In this document: positions 23,112-30,104 of the stretch, piece by piece
How positions within the stretch are numbered: the first letter of the stretch is position 1
Layout: each line of letters begins with the position of its first letter
NCBI GenBank assembly: GCA_045545455.1
Contig: JAZQAY010000046.1
Location: 1-40,045, forward strand
Length of the DNA stretch: 40,045 nucleotides
Reading direction: 5' to 3'
Source: RUG754 sp045545455
Lineage (GTDB): Bacteria; Bacillota; Clostridia; Peptostreptococcales; Anaerovoracaceae
Notes under the pieces: generated by a model
Seen by the model: only the letters and a program-made list of their open reading frames with translations
Told to the model about the DNA's origin: nothing
Database searches by the model: none
Program-made: the position numbers and the translations under genes

Positions 23112-23768
23112 TCAGTTCTTATTGATAGCGTCCTCTATCTTCTCTATTTCCTTATCCCTGAAGCAAAGCACCCATCCGACGAAGGATACAGGTATGGCAA
23201 CCAGTATGTCCACAAAGGAATGCTGTTTCATGAACATGGTGGAAAGGCAGATGAACACTACGGCAAGCGCCATAAAAACTTTCTTCGGAACGCTGTCCTT
23301 GCCTCTTGTATCCCAGGACACGAAGAGCAGTCCAAGAGAACCGATTATATGAAGCGAAGGGCAGACGTTCGTGGGGGTATCCACAGCGTATATGAATCTC
23401 ACTGCGTCGGTGAGGATATTCTCCCTGGGGAAAACCTCAGGTCTCAGTTCCAGGCAGCTTGGATACACCACGTATATCACCACCACAACCGTGAAGGTGA
23501 GTATGAAGAAACGCATCAGCTTCCTGAAGTTGTCCGTCTCCCTCACCAGCGTGTACACCAGTGTCACCGGTATGAGTACGTGCCACGTGAGGTACGGAAT
23601 CACGAAGAGCTCGTTGAAAGGTATGATGTCATCCACGAAGCAGTGGACCACGTGGAAGGTCTTCCCATCATCCAGTACTTCAAGCGCTGTGAACACGGCA
23701 AGATACACCGGCCAGAACAGCAGATACCAAAAATTGTCCTTGAATTTTCTCTTCGTATTACCTGACAT
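23112..23768 (-). CDS. PAP2-superfamily membrane phosphatase
   Basis: A 218-residue polytopic membrane protein with about six hydrophobic segments. The two C-terminal motifs of the PAP2/phosphatidic-acid phosphatase superfamily are present: NVCPSLHIIGS (Ser-His) and KQHSFVDILVA (catalytic His and Asp). The N-terminal KxxxxxxRP motif of the family is not clear, as in the inositol-phosphorylceramide-synthase-like branch. It probably removes phosphate from a lipid at the outer face of the membrane. The ATG chosen (23768) starts a sensible hydrophilic N-terminus, but its nearest Shine-Dalgarno sequence (GAGGGAG) is 17-18 nt away and is better placed for an out-of-frame ATG at 23785. Confidence 0.88.
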   Translation of the reverse strand: MSGNTKRKFKDNFWYLLFWPVYLAVFTALEVLDDGKTFHVVHCFVDDIIPFNELFVIPYLTWHVLIPVTLVYTLVRETDNFRKLMRFFILTFTVVVVIYVVYPSCLELRPEVFPRENILTDAVRFIYAVDTPTNVCPSLHIIGSLGLLFVSWDTRGKDSVPKKVFMALAVVFICLSTMFMKQHSFVDILVAIPVSFVGWVLCFRDKEIEKIEDAINKN

Positions 23769-23867
23769 AAACAGCGTCGACGCATTCTCCCTCTGAGAAT
23801 ACCCGGCCTTTTCCTGCAGTTTCAGCCGAAAAAGACCCTACTCTCCCACTATTATGCTGGTATTATA
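23769..23867 (-). promoter_or_regulatory. Promoter and structured leader of the PAP2 operon
   Basis: A perfect TATAAT (23862-23867, minus strand) without a good -35 box starts a leader of about 90 nt. The leader can form two hairpins: about 7 bp around CTTTTTC/GGAAAAG (about 23808-23834) and 8 bp around GTATTCTC/GAGAATGC (about 23783-23803). The second overlaps the only Shine-Dalgarno sequence, so translation may be gated. I do not recognise a known riboswitch. Confidence 0.45.
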
Positions 23868-23878
23868 CCATAGGCTGA

Positions 23879-23918
23879 AAAAAAATAAAAGACATAGCCA
23901 AAAAGATAACTATGTCTT
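23879..23918 (-). terminator. Rho-independent terminator of the tcdA/amidohydrolase/hydrolase operon
   Basis: On the minus strand AAGACATAG (23910-23918) pairs with CTATGTCTT (23889-23897) in a 9-bp stem with a 12-nt loop, followed by a long T-rich run. It lies 14 nt after the alpha/beta-hydrolase stop. Confidence 0.85.
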
Positions 23919-23931
23919 GAGTGTATACATT

Positions 23932-24726
23932 CTATTTATTCAGGAAGTCCAGCACAAGGTTCTGATACTCCGGATCCTCGTATGCTCCGTGACCCAGCTC
24001 TTCGAAGATCACGGCTTCGGTGCCCAGTCCCTCTGCAAGTTCTATGGATGCCTCCGGTGACATGATGACATCCTTACCGCCTCCCAGGACCAGGACAGGA
24101 CATTTGATCTCTCCTAGCCTGTCATGGGTATTGCAGGTGAGACAGGCCTTAGCCAGAGCTATGAATTCCTCCTCCGTATGGGTCTTGGTCCCCACAGCGA
24201 AGACCTCCCCTTCGGGAAGCGGGCCCGGTTCCTTTCCGGGCGGATATGTCATGGCCATGAAGGAATCGGATACGAATCCCAGTCCCTTCTCCCTGGTCAT
24301 CTTTTCCCAGAACTCCACGTTTTTCCTAAGCACCGGATTCGGAGTCGAAGTTGTTACGTTAAGAACCAGCTTCTCAACTGTTTCGGGATGGTTCAGTGTA
24401 AGATACTGCGCGATCATCCCGCCCTGGGAGTTTCCTATCACAGGGATGCTCTCAAGGCCGAGAGCTTTGAGGCCCTCGTACACATCCTCCGCCAGGAATT
24501 CATCCGTTATGACTTCCGGAAGAGGTTCCCTTCTGTCTATGACGTAGATCCTGAAGTTGTCCGCGTAGGTCCTGTACCTTCTTACCAGATTCGGCACCGT
24601 ACCCTGAAGCCGGGTGATGTTAAGGCCCCTGATCAGAAGAAGCGGTCTGGTGCCTTTGCCGAAGATGGCATAGTCCATGGAATATCCTTCGAACTTCAGC
24701 GTTCCTTCCTTGATATCGTATGACAT
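23932..24726 (-). CDS. Alpha/beta hydrolase
   Basis: A 264-residue cytoplasmic hydrolase. The nucleophile elbow is GNSQGG (Ser100), an acid is expected at LGGGKDVIMSPE (Asp about 223) and the catalytic His lies in ELGHGAYEDPE (about 247). The YGKGTRPLLLIRGLN-like start corresponds to the oxyanion-hole strand. Substrate cannot be inferred. It starts with an excellent ribosome binding site (AAGGAGG), 11 bp after the M20 amidohydrolase gene, and ends the operon. Confidence 0.9.
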   Translation of the reverse strand: MSYDIKEGTLKFEGYSMDYAIFGKGTRPLLLIRGLNITRLQGTVPNLVRRYRTYADNFRIYVIDRREPLPEVITDEFLAEDVYEGLKALGLESIPVIGNSQGGMIAQYLTLNHPETVEKLVLNVTTSTPNPVLRKNVEFWEKMTREKGLGFVSDSFMAMTYPPGKEPGPLPEGEVFAVGTKTHTEEEFIALAKACLTCNTHDRLGEIKCPVLVLGGGKDVIMSPEASIELAEGLGTEAVIFEELGHGAYEDPEYQNLVLDFLNK

Positions 24727-24737
24727 TTGGTCCTCCT

Positions 24738-25901
24738 TTATTCAGTCATGGCCGCTCTCGCCAGAAGTTCTGCAGCCGTTTTCATCATATTGTCATCGCC
24801 GTGGAAATTCGGCATATGGATATCCTCCGGTTCTTCCCCTTCAGGCGTGCTCCCTATCCAGTAGAAGAATGAAGGCACGTGGGATCTGTATACCGCAAAA
24901 TCCTCGCTCGCGAGACTTGGCTCGAAATCTATGACTTCATTTCCCACAGCAAGAGCAGCCTTATATGCGACCTCATACATCTCGTCCGTGTTAAAGAGCA
25001 CCGGTATGCGGTCTTCCCAGCTTACCTCAGCTTCACATTCATATGCTTCCGCAGTGTTTTGGCAGATGCTGTTTACCCTGTCTATGGCCCTGTCCAGGGC
25101 TTCATCCGAAAGCGACCTTATGGTAGCCATAAGTCTGACCTCTTCAGCCACCACATTGGGAGCCTTCCCTCCTTCTATAACTCCGATGGAAAGCACGACC
25201 GAATCCAACGGGTCTGTGTTTCTGCTCACTATGGTCTGAAGGCTCTGGATCACGGAAGCCGTGCAGACTATGGGATCATGGTTCAGATGAGGCATGGCGC
25301 CGTGTCCGCCCGAGCCTTTTATCCTTACAGTGAAGTTTCTCTTGCCTGACATGATCCCTCCCCTGTGGCATACTATTACGCCGGATCTCACCTTGGGCCA
25401 GTTGTGATAGCCGAAGCACATGTCAGGGCTTATCATGTCAAACAGACCACCTCTTACCAGAGTGTTGGCTCCCGTAGTTCCCTCCTCTGCAGGCTGGAAC
25501 ACCAGATATACGTCGTTTGCCAGTTCTCCGGCTGCTTTGATCCTGCTCAGTATCATAGCTGCCCCTATGAGAGACGAGGTATGCAAGTCGTGGCCGCAGC
25601 CGTGCATAACTCCGGGAATCGCAGATCTCCAGGGGCTCTCATACTCCTCGGTCTGAGGTATCGCATCTATGTCGGCCCTCAGCATTATCTTCTTTCCTGT
25701 GCCATTTCCGTTTATTACTGCCAGGAGCCCGGTTTTAAAGCCCGGATCCATTATTTCTATGCCGGGAATTGCTTCCAAAGCCTCTTTTATCTTTTCAGTG
25801 GTCCTGAACTCGTGGTGAGCGAGCTCCGGATGCATATGCAGGTCTCTCCTGATCCCGACTATGTATTCGTATTCTTTTTCTGTCAGGTTGAAATCAGTCA
25901 T
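24738..25901 (-). CDS. M20-family amidohydrolase (N-acyl-amino-acid / hippurate hydrolase type)
   Basis: A 387-residue metallo-amidohydrolase that cleaves N-acyl or N-carbamoyl amino acids or small peptides. Metal ligands are visible: LRADIDA (Asp77), HGCGHDLHTS (Cys102 and His104), QPAEEG (Glu139/Glu140), GYHNWP (His166) and a C-terminal SLASEDFAVY...HMPNFHGDD. A dimerisation/lid domain lies between about 180 and 290. The presence of Cys in CGHD is typical of the amino-acylase subgroup. It starts 4 bp after tcdA, whose tail supplies the ribosome binding site (GGAAAGG). Confidence 0.94.
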   Translation of the reverse strand: MTDFNLTEKEYEYIVGIRRDLHMHPELAHHEFRTTEKIKEALEAIPGIEIMDPGFKTGLLAVINGNGTGKKIMLRADIDAIPQTEEYESPWRSAIPGVMHGCGHDLHTSSLIGAAMILSRIKAAGELANDVYLVFQPAEEGTTGANTLVRGGLFDMISPDMCFGYHNWPKVRSGVIVCHRGGIMSGKRNFTVRIKGSGGHGAMPHLNHDPIVCTASVIQSLQTIVSRNTDPLDSVVLSIGVIEGGKAPNVVAEEVRLMATIRSLSDEALDRAIDRVNSICQNTAEAYECEAEVSWEDRIPVLFNTDEMYEVAYKAALAVGNEVIDFEPSLASEDFAVYRSHVPSFFYWIGSTPEGEEPEDIHMPNFHGDDNMMKTAAELLARAAMTE

Positions 25902-25905
25902 CTCA

Positions 25906-26634
25906 TCATGCCTTTCCGATCAGATCTCTTATAACTTCGCCTGCTATCATGAGCCCCGCAACAGAAGGAACAAAGGATATGGATCCCGGCGTGCTTCTCT
26001 TACCGGGGGGAAGTTCTTCCCCATCTTCCTGTTCCGGTTTGATGGCTTCCTCTTCAGAATAGAGCACCTTAAGGGACTCTATCCCTCTCTTCCTGCACTC
26101 CTTCCTTATAGCCTTGGCCAGAGGGCAGATCCTGGTATCATATATGTCAGCGATCCGGAATTCCGATGGATCCAGCTTGTTACCGGTACCCATGGAACTT
26201 ATCACAGGCACTCCCAGCGCACTGCACTTCTCTATGATGGCGAGCTTGCCCGCCACCGTATCTATGGCATCCACCACGTAGTCGAAGGCCGCGAAGTCGA
26301 AGTCATCAGCGTTCTCAGGGAGGAAGAACATCCTGTGCTCAGTGACTGAGCATTCCGGGTTGATGGAGGCTATACGCTCCCTTACCACCTGCGTCTTATC
26401 CTTTCCCACTGTATCCAGGGTCGCGATCAGCTGTCTGTTTATATTGCTCACGCTCACCCGGTCGTTATCTATTACGTCTATGGCGCCGACCCCGGACCTT
26501 GCCAGGGCTTCTATCACGAAGCTTCCCACTCCGCCTGCGCCGAAGACAGCCACTCTGGAGCCTGCCAGGATATCAAGAGCCTCTTTCCCTATTAATTTTT
26601 CAGTTCTTGAAAGCCATTCCATGCTCTTACTCAT
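25906..26634 (-). CDS. tcdA: tRNA threonylcarbamoyladenosine dehydratase
   Basis: ThiF/E1-like enzyme that uses ATP to convert t6A at position 37 of ANN-decoding tRNAs to the cyclic form ct6A. The 242-residue length fits TcdA. It has the Rossmann-like ATP loop AVFGAGGVGSFVIEALARSG, IDNDRVSVSNINRQ, DAIDTVAGKLAI, SSMGTGNKLDP and DIYDTRICPLAKAIRK, and the C-terminal GSISFVPSVAGL. Its start overlaps the end of the DUF1887 gene by 8 bp and it is followed 4 bp later by the M20 gene. A second t6A-modifying enzyme, trmO, is elsewhere in the window. Confidence 0.94.
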   Translation of the reverse strand: MSKSMEWLSRTEKLIGKEALDILAGSRVAVFGAGGVGSFVIEALARSGVGAIDVIDNDRVSVSNINRQLIATLDTVGKDKTQVVRERIASINPECSVTEHRMFFLPENADDFDFAAFDYVVDAIDTVAGKLAIIEKCSALGVPVISSMGTGNKLDPSEFRIADIYDTRICPLAKAIRKECRKRGIESLKVLYSEEEAIKPEQEDGEELPPGKRSTPGSISFVPSVAGLMIAGEVIRDLIGKA

Positions 26635-27814
26635 CCATTTCAGCTCCGTTCATCTGTTCTATTCTGATCCCCATCTCTTCCGCTCTGGTTATATATACCT
26701 CGGCAGGCATCCTGGAAGTCACAAGGACTTTCTTTGCGTATTTGCCGCCGAACCTCTCGGCCACGGTCTGAAGTTCATACAGGGCGTGAAGGGTGTTTGA
26801 GGGTCCCATCTTACCTGTCTTGCAGGAGATGAAGGTGGGCACGTTTCCCTTAAGGGTCAGCACGTCTATCTCGTTAAGTACGTCGATCCCCGGAGAATAG
26901 TGGAGCACTCCGTCCCAGTCGAGGTGGACTCCGACCTTGCAGTCGTCGGATATGGCCTGCTCCCTCTTATATACGTAGAGTTCCAGGGTGCTTCCTCCGT
27001 CCCTTAAGCAGTCTCTCACCGCCCTGTCCTTATATCTGAAGCTGTATACTCCGTCCGAATGTTTAAGATCCTGAAGGAGACCTGCCTCTCCCAGCCTGTC
27101 CATTATGCAGTTGAACTTCGCAAGGGAGTTCAGCCTGTTATTGGCGCTCCTTAAGAGGGATTCCGTCTTTTCAAGTTCGCAGTTCACTTCGAGGGATGAT
27201 TCGGGCATCATATGGGTCCTCAGGAATATGGAGAGGAGGTTCCACTCCTCTGTGAAGTCGTTCTCTATCGACCAAAGCTTCTCCACGTCTTCTGCAAACT
27301 CCGGATCGTCGATATTTTTTGAAGCCTTATGAAGGTTATAGTTGATCTTTCCTCCGTGCATCTCGATGTATTTATCCAGGTCAAGTTCGAACTCCCTGGG
27401 CTCCACATCCGTGATGGATCTGGATGAGCCCTCCTCTAGCCTGCTCAGCTTATTCTTCACTATATCAAAGGCATGCATGGGAGTATCGTACTCGCCTGCC
27501 ATTAGTCCGAAGACCGTAAGGATGGCTTCCTCCCCGCCCGTCATATCGAAGTATATCTTATTTCCTGCGCCAAGCTCATACTCTATGGCCTGTCTCAAGG
27601 TCTTCATCATGGACTGCACGTCTGTCTTCGACATGGCGTGGAACACTGCCTGTTCCCCGTCGCAGTACTTTTTCAAAAAATTCGCCGTGCATTCCTTCCA
27701 GGCCTCTATGGTGTCATGATAGCCGAAAAACACGGCCTTATCAATCCTGAAGCGCATGGAGGTTATGAGGTTTTCTATTGGTTCTCCGCTCAGAAATTCA
27801 AAAATAACGTTCAT
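26627..27814 (-). CDS. DUF1887/Card1-like protein: CARF-type domain plus PD-(D/E)XK nuclease domain
   Basis: A 395-residue soluble protein that looks like the DUF1887 family, which includes the CRISPR type III accessory nucleases Card1 and Can2. The N-terminal part (about 1-125) has a beta strand NVIFEFLSGEPIENL and a DMTGGEEAI motif (90-97), which fits the ligand-binding CARF-type fold. A helical linker follows. The C-terminal part (about 270-395) has Glu278 in LELYVYKR, NEIDVLTL with Asp317 and FISCKTG with Lys332, the core of a PD-(D/E)XK nuclease. No CRISPR array or cas gene is in the window. The ATG at 27814 has an AGGACAGG site; a TTG further upstream overlaps the -10 box. Confidence 0.82.
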   Translation of the reverse strand: MNVIFEFLSGEPIENLITSMRFRIDKAVFFGYHDTIEAWKECTANFLKKYCDGEQAVFHAMSKTDVQSMMKTLRQAIEYELGAGNKIYFDMTGGEEAILTVFGLMAGEYDTPMHAFDIVKNKLSRLEEGSSRSITDVEPREFELDLDKYIEMHGGKINYNLHKASKNIDDPEFAEDVEKLWSIENDFTEEWNLLSIFLRTHMMPESSLEVNCELEKTESLLRSANNRLNSLAKFNCIMDRLGEAGLLQDLKHSDGVYSFRYKDRAVRDCLRDGGSTLELYVYKREQAISDDCKVGVHLDWDGVLHYSPGIDVLNEIDVLTLKGNVPTFISCKTGKMGPSNTLHALYELQTVAERFGGKYAKKVLVTSRMPAEVYITRAEEMGIRIEQMNGAEMDE

Positions 27815-27844
27815 AAGTATACCTGTCCTGTATTCATATGCATT

Positions 27845-27877
27845 ATTATACCGCAAAATACCGCTTTAAGATACCGC
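27845..27877 (-). promoter_or_regulatory. Promoter of the DUF1887 operon with three GCGGTAT direct repeats
   Basis: A TATAAT (27845-27850, minus strand) is overlapped by a GCGGTAT heptamer (27848-27854); two more copies follow upstream at 27858-27864 and 27871-27877. Spacing is 10 and 13 bp. There is no good -35 box, so an activator or repressor bound to the repeats may control the promoter. Confidence 0.5.
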
Positions 27878-27934
27878 TTTTTTCTTTTGTGAAAAATGTG
27901 TTAAAATAACAAAAAATATTTTTAAAAATTGTTG

Positions 27935-27963
27935 TTGACAAACAGTTTTTGTCGCGTTATAAT
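27935..27963 (+). promoter_or_regulatory. Promoter of the T-box/phenylacetate-CoA ligase operon
   Basis: Perfect TTGACA (27935-27940) and perfect TATAAT (27958-27963) separated by 17 bp. This is the strongest promoter in the window and drives the T-box leader. Confidence 0.88.
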
Positions 27964-27989
27964 GGGTTCAAATTTTGAATAACACCCCA

Positions 27990-28252
27990 AAATCGATGAC
28001 CGGAAACCAGTAAGCCGCCTAAAGCTTCAAGAGAGCTGCCGGGTGCTGCGAGGCAGTAAGTGATTAAGCGACCGAATTCATTCCGTGAGATGCACGCTGA
28101 ACGGATCTTTCCCATTAGGCGCCGCCGGCAGACGACCGTTATCCCGTCAGGGCATGATAGTGCCCGGTGAGGCTCATATCGTGAGGTATGAGTGAAAAAG
28201 AGGTGGTACCGCGTTAGAACGCCCTCTTTTCCCTGTGGGAAGAGGGTTTTTT
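27990..28252 (+). promoter_or_regulatory. T-box riboswitch leader, probable Phe (TTC) specifier
   Basis: The 330-nt leader before the phenylacetate-CoA ligase gene is a T-box, which reads uncharged tRNA and then prevents termination. The near-invariant T-box sequence AGGTGGTACCGCG is at 28201-28213. Stem I shows the AGTA (about 28009) and GAA (28074-28076) bulge motifs and the GAGAG element (about 28030). The triplet right after GAA is TTC (28077-28079), giving Phe as the most likely specifier. The terminator is CCCTCTTTTCCC / GGGAAGAGGG (28222-28246) with six T residues to 28252. The antiterminator would pair the T-box bulge with the 5' half of that stem. This fills most of the 27815-28293 interval. 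Confidence 0.92.
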
Positions 28253-28293
28253 GATAGCTTCCCGAGTCTATAATTTTTTAAAAGGAGAAATAA

Positions 28294-29607
28294 ATGGAAG
28301 AAAAACGTTATTACCAGAAGGAAATCGAAACCATGCCACTGGAAGAGATCCAGCGAATCCAATCAGAAAAGATCGTTAAACAGGTAAAATATGTTTACGA
28401 CAACGTCAAGTACTACAGAGATCTCATGGACGCTAAGGGCGTCAGCCCTGAGGATATCAAGGGAATCGAAGATATCCATAAGCTTCCTTTCGTCTCCAAA
28501 GCAGATCTCAGAGAAGCTTATCCCTACGGCCTCATGGCCAGGCCCGTCAAGGACTGCGTAAGGATCCAGTCAACTTCCGGCACTACAGGAAGAAGAGTAG
28601 TCGCATTCTACACCCAGAACGACATTGATCTCTGGGAAGAGTGCTGCGCCAGAGCCATCGTGGCTGCAGGCGGTACTGACGAGGACGTTTGCCAGGTATC
28701 CTACGGCTACGGACTCTTCACAGGAGGCCCCGGACTGAACGGCGGCTCCCACAAGGTCGGCTGCCTCACCATCCCTACTTCATCCGGAAACACCGAAAGA
28801 CAGATGCAGTTCATCATGGACCTTGGGGCTACTATACTTTGCTGCACACCTTCATACGCGGCTTACCTCGGTGAATCCCTGGCAGAGAAAGGCTATAGCC
28901 CTGAAGAGATACCTCTTAAAGCAGGTATCTTCGGTGCAGAGCCCTGGACAGAGGAGATGAGACGCTCCATCGAAAAGACTCTCGGTATCAAGGCATATGA
29001 CATCTACGGACTCACTGAGCTGAGCGGCCCCGGAGTATCCTTCGAATGCGAAGAGCAGACCGGTATGCATATAAACGAGGACCACTTCTACGCTGAGATC
29101 ATCAATCCCGATACGGGTGAACCCCTTCCTGAAGGCGAGATCGGCGAGCTGGTATTCACGTCACTTGATAAGGAAGCTTTCCCTCTCTTAAGATACAGAA
29201 CCAGAGACCTCTGCAGACTCACCAGAAAGAAATGTTCCTGCGGAAGAACTCACGTCAAGATGTCAAAGCCTCTCGGAAGATCCGACGACATGATGATCAT
29301 CAGAGGTGTCAACGTATTCCCTTCACAGATCGAAACAGTACTTCTCAACGAAGGCTACACTCCGAACTATCAGATAATCGTGGACCGCGTGAACAACACC
29401 GATACCTTCGATATCAACGTGGAACTCACCCCGGACCAGTTCTCCGACAAGGTAAGCGACATAGCAAAGATGGAAAAGGATCTGGTAGCAGCCATGAGAT
29501 CCATGCTGGGCATCGGACCCAAGGTACACCTGCTGCCGCCTAAGTCAGTAGTGAGATCGGAAGGCAAGGCCGTGAGAGTCGTTGACAAGAGAAAACTTCA
29601 CGACTAA
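28294..29607 (+). CDS. paaK: Phenylacetate-CoA ligase family protein
   Basis: An adenylate-forming ligase of 437 residues that attaches CoA to phenylacetate or a related aryl acid with ATP. Signature parts are YYRDLMDAKGVSPEDIKG at the start, STSGTTGRR (93-101, P-loop-like), SYGYGLFTGGPGLNGGS, FGAEPWTEEMR, YDIYGLTELSGPGVSFEC, YRTRDLCRL and the C-terminal GRSDDMMIIRGVNVFPSQIE. Ribosome binding site AAAGGAG precedes the ATG. In Clostridia this enzyme often acts with amino-acid fermentation genes; control by a Phe T-box suggests a link to aromatic amino acid breakdown or supply. It is followed by an ACT-domain gene. Confidence 0.95.
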   Translation: MEEKRYYQKEIETMPLEEIQRIQSEKIVKQVKYVYDNVKYYRDLMDAKGVSPEDIKGIEDIHKLPFVSKADLREAYPYGLMARPVKDCVRIQSTSGTTGRRVVAFYTQNDIDLWEECCARAIVAAGGTDEDVCQVSYGYGLFTGGPGLNGGSHKVGCLTIPTSSGNTERQMQFIMDLGATILCCTPSYAAYLGESLAEKGYSPEEIPLKAGIFGAEPWTEEMRRSIEKTLGIKAYDIYGLTELSGPGVSFECEEQTGMHINEDHFYAEIINPDTGEPLPEGEIGELVFTSLDKEAFPLLRYRTRDLCRLTRKKCSCGRTHVKMSKPLGRSDDMMIIRGVNVFPSQIETVLLNEGYTPNYQIIVDRVNNTDTFDINVELTPDQFSDKVSDIAKMEKDLVAAMRSMLGIGPKVHLLPPKSVVRSEGKAVRVVDKRKLHD

Positions 29608-29630
29608 AATATACACAGGAGGTGAATGAA

Positions 29631-30059
29631 ATGAGCATCAGACAATTATCAGTATTCGTAGAGAACGAAGCAGGCAAATTACAGGAGATCACCGACTGCC
29701 TTTGTGCCAATAATATAGATATCCGCGCACTTTCCGTAGCCGAGACTCAGGATTTCGGCATCTTCAGACTGATCGTGGACGATATCGATAAGGCCGTTTC
29801 CGCTCTTAAGGAGGACGGTCATATAGTAAAGATCACAGACGTCGTAGGCTGCAAACTTGAGGACAAACCAGGCGGACTTGCCAGGATCGTCAAAGTCATC
29901 AGCGCCATAGGAGTAAACATGGAGTACATGTACGCCTTCCTAACCAAGAGCGACAGCGCTTACCTGGTCATCAGGGTCGAGGATGCCGACGCAGTGGAAG
30001 CTGCTCTCAGAGCAAGGGGAATTCCCCTTCTCCAGGAAGAAGACGTAACTGCACTTTAA
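29631..30059 (+). CDS. Protein with two ACT domains
   Basis: A 142-residue protein made of two ACT regulatory domains (about 3-68 and 72-138), each of which normally binds a small ligand, often an amino acid. The first has VENEAGKLQEITDCLCANNIDIRA and the second DKPGGLARIVKVISAIGVNMEYMYA. No catalytic domain is attached. It lies 23 bp after the phenylacetate-CoA ligase gene and probably senses an aromatic amino acid for that pathway. The ATG at 29631 is preceded by AGGAGGTGA; a GTG three codons earlier overlaps that ribosome binding site and is rejected. Confidence 0.93.
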   Translation: MSIRQLSVFVENEAGKLQEITDCLCANNIDIRALSVAETQDFGIFRLIVDDIDKAVSALKEDGHIVKITDVVGCKLEDKPGGLARIVKVISAIGVNMEYMYAFLTKSDSAYLVIRVEDADAVEAALRARGIPLLQEEDVTAL

Positions 30060-30067
30060 ATAAAAGA

Positions 30068-30092
30068 AAAAGAGCTGCACAGCAGCTCTTTT
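30068..30092 (+). terminator. Bidirectional terminator between the ACT gene and the M29 aminopeptidase gene
   Basis: An 11-bp stem (AAAAGAGCTGC with GCAGCTCTTTT) and a 3-nt loop, with T-rich flank on the plus strand and A-rich flank on the other. It serves the two convergent transcripts. Confidence 0.88.
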
Positions 30093-30104
30093 ATTTTGTC
30101 TTTT

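Noticed and set aside
23600..23785. 61-codon frame starting at a well-spaced ATG before the PAP2 gene
   Set aside because: The product is Arg/Cys/Ser-rich with no recognisable fold and is in the wrong frame for PAP2. The spacing is recorded as a finding, but I do not call a gene.
28174..28362. Minus-strand open frame across the T-box and start of paaK
   Set aside because: It overlaps the terminator stem and the well-supported ligase gene and has no family resemblance.
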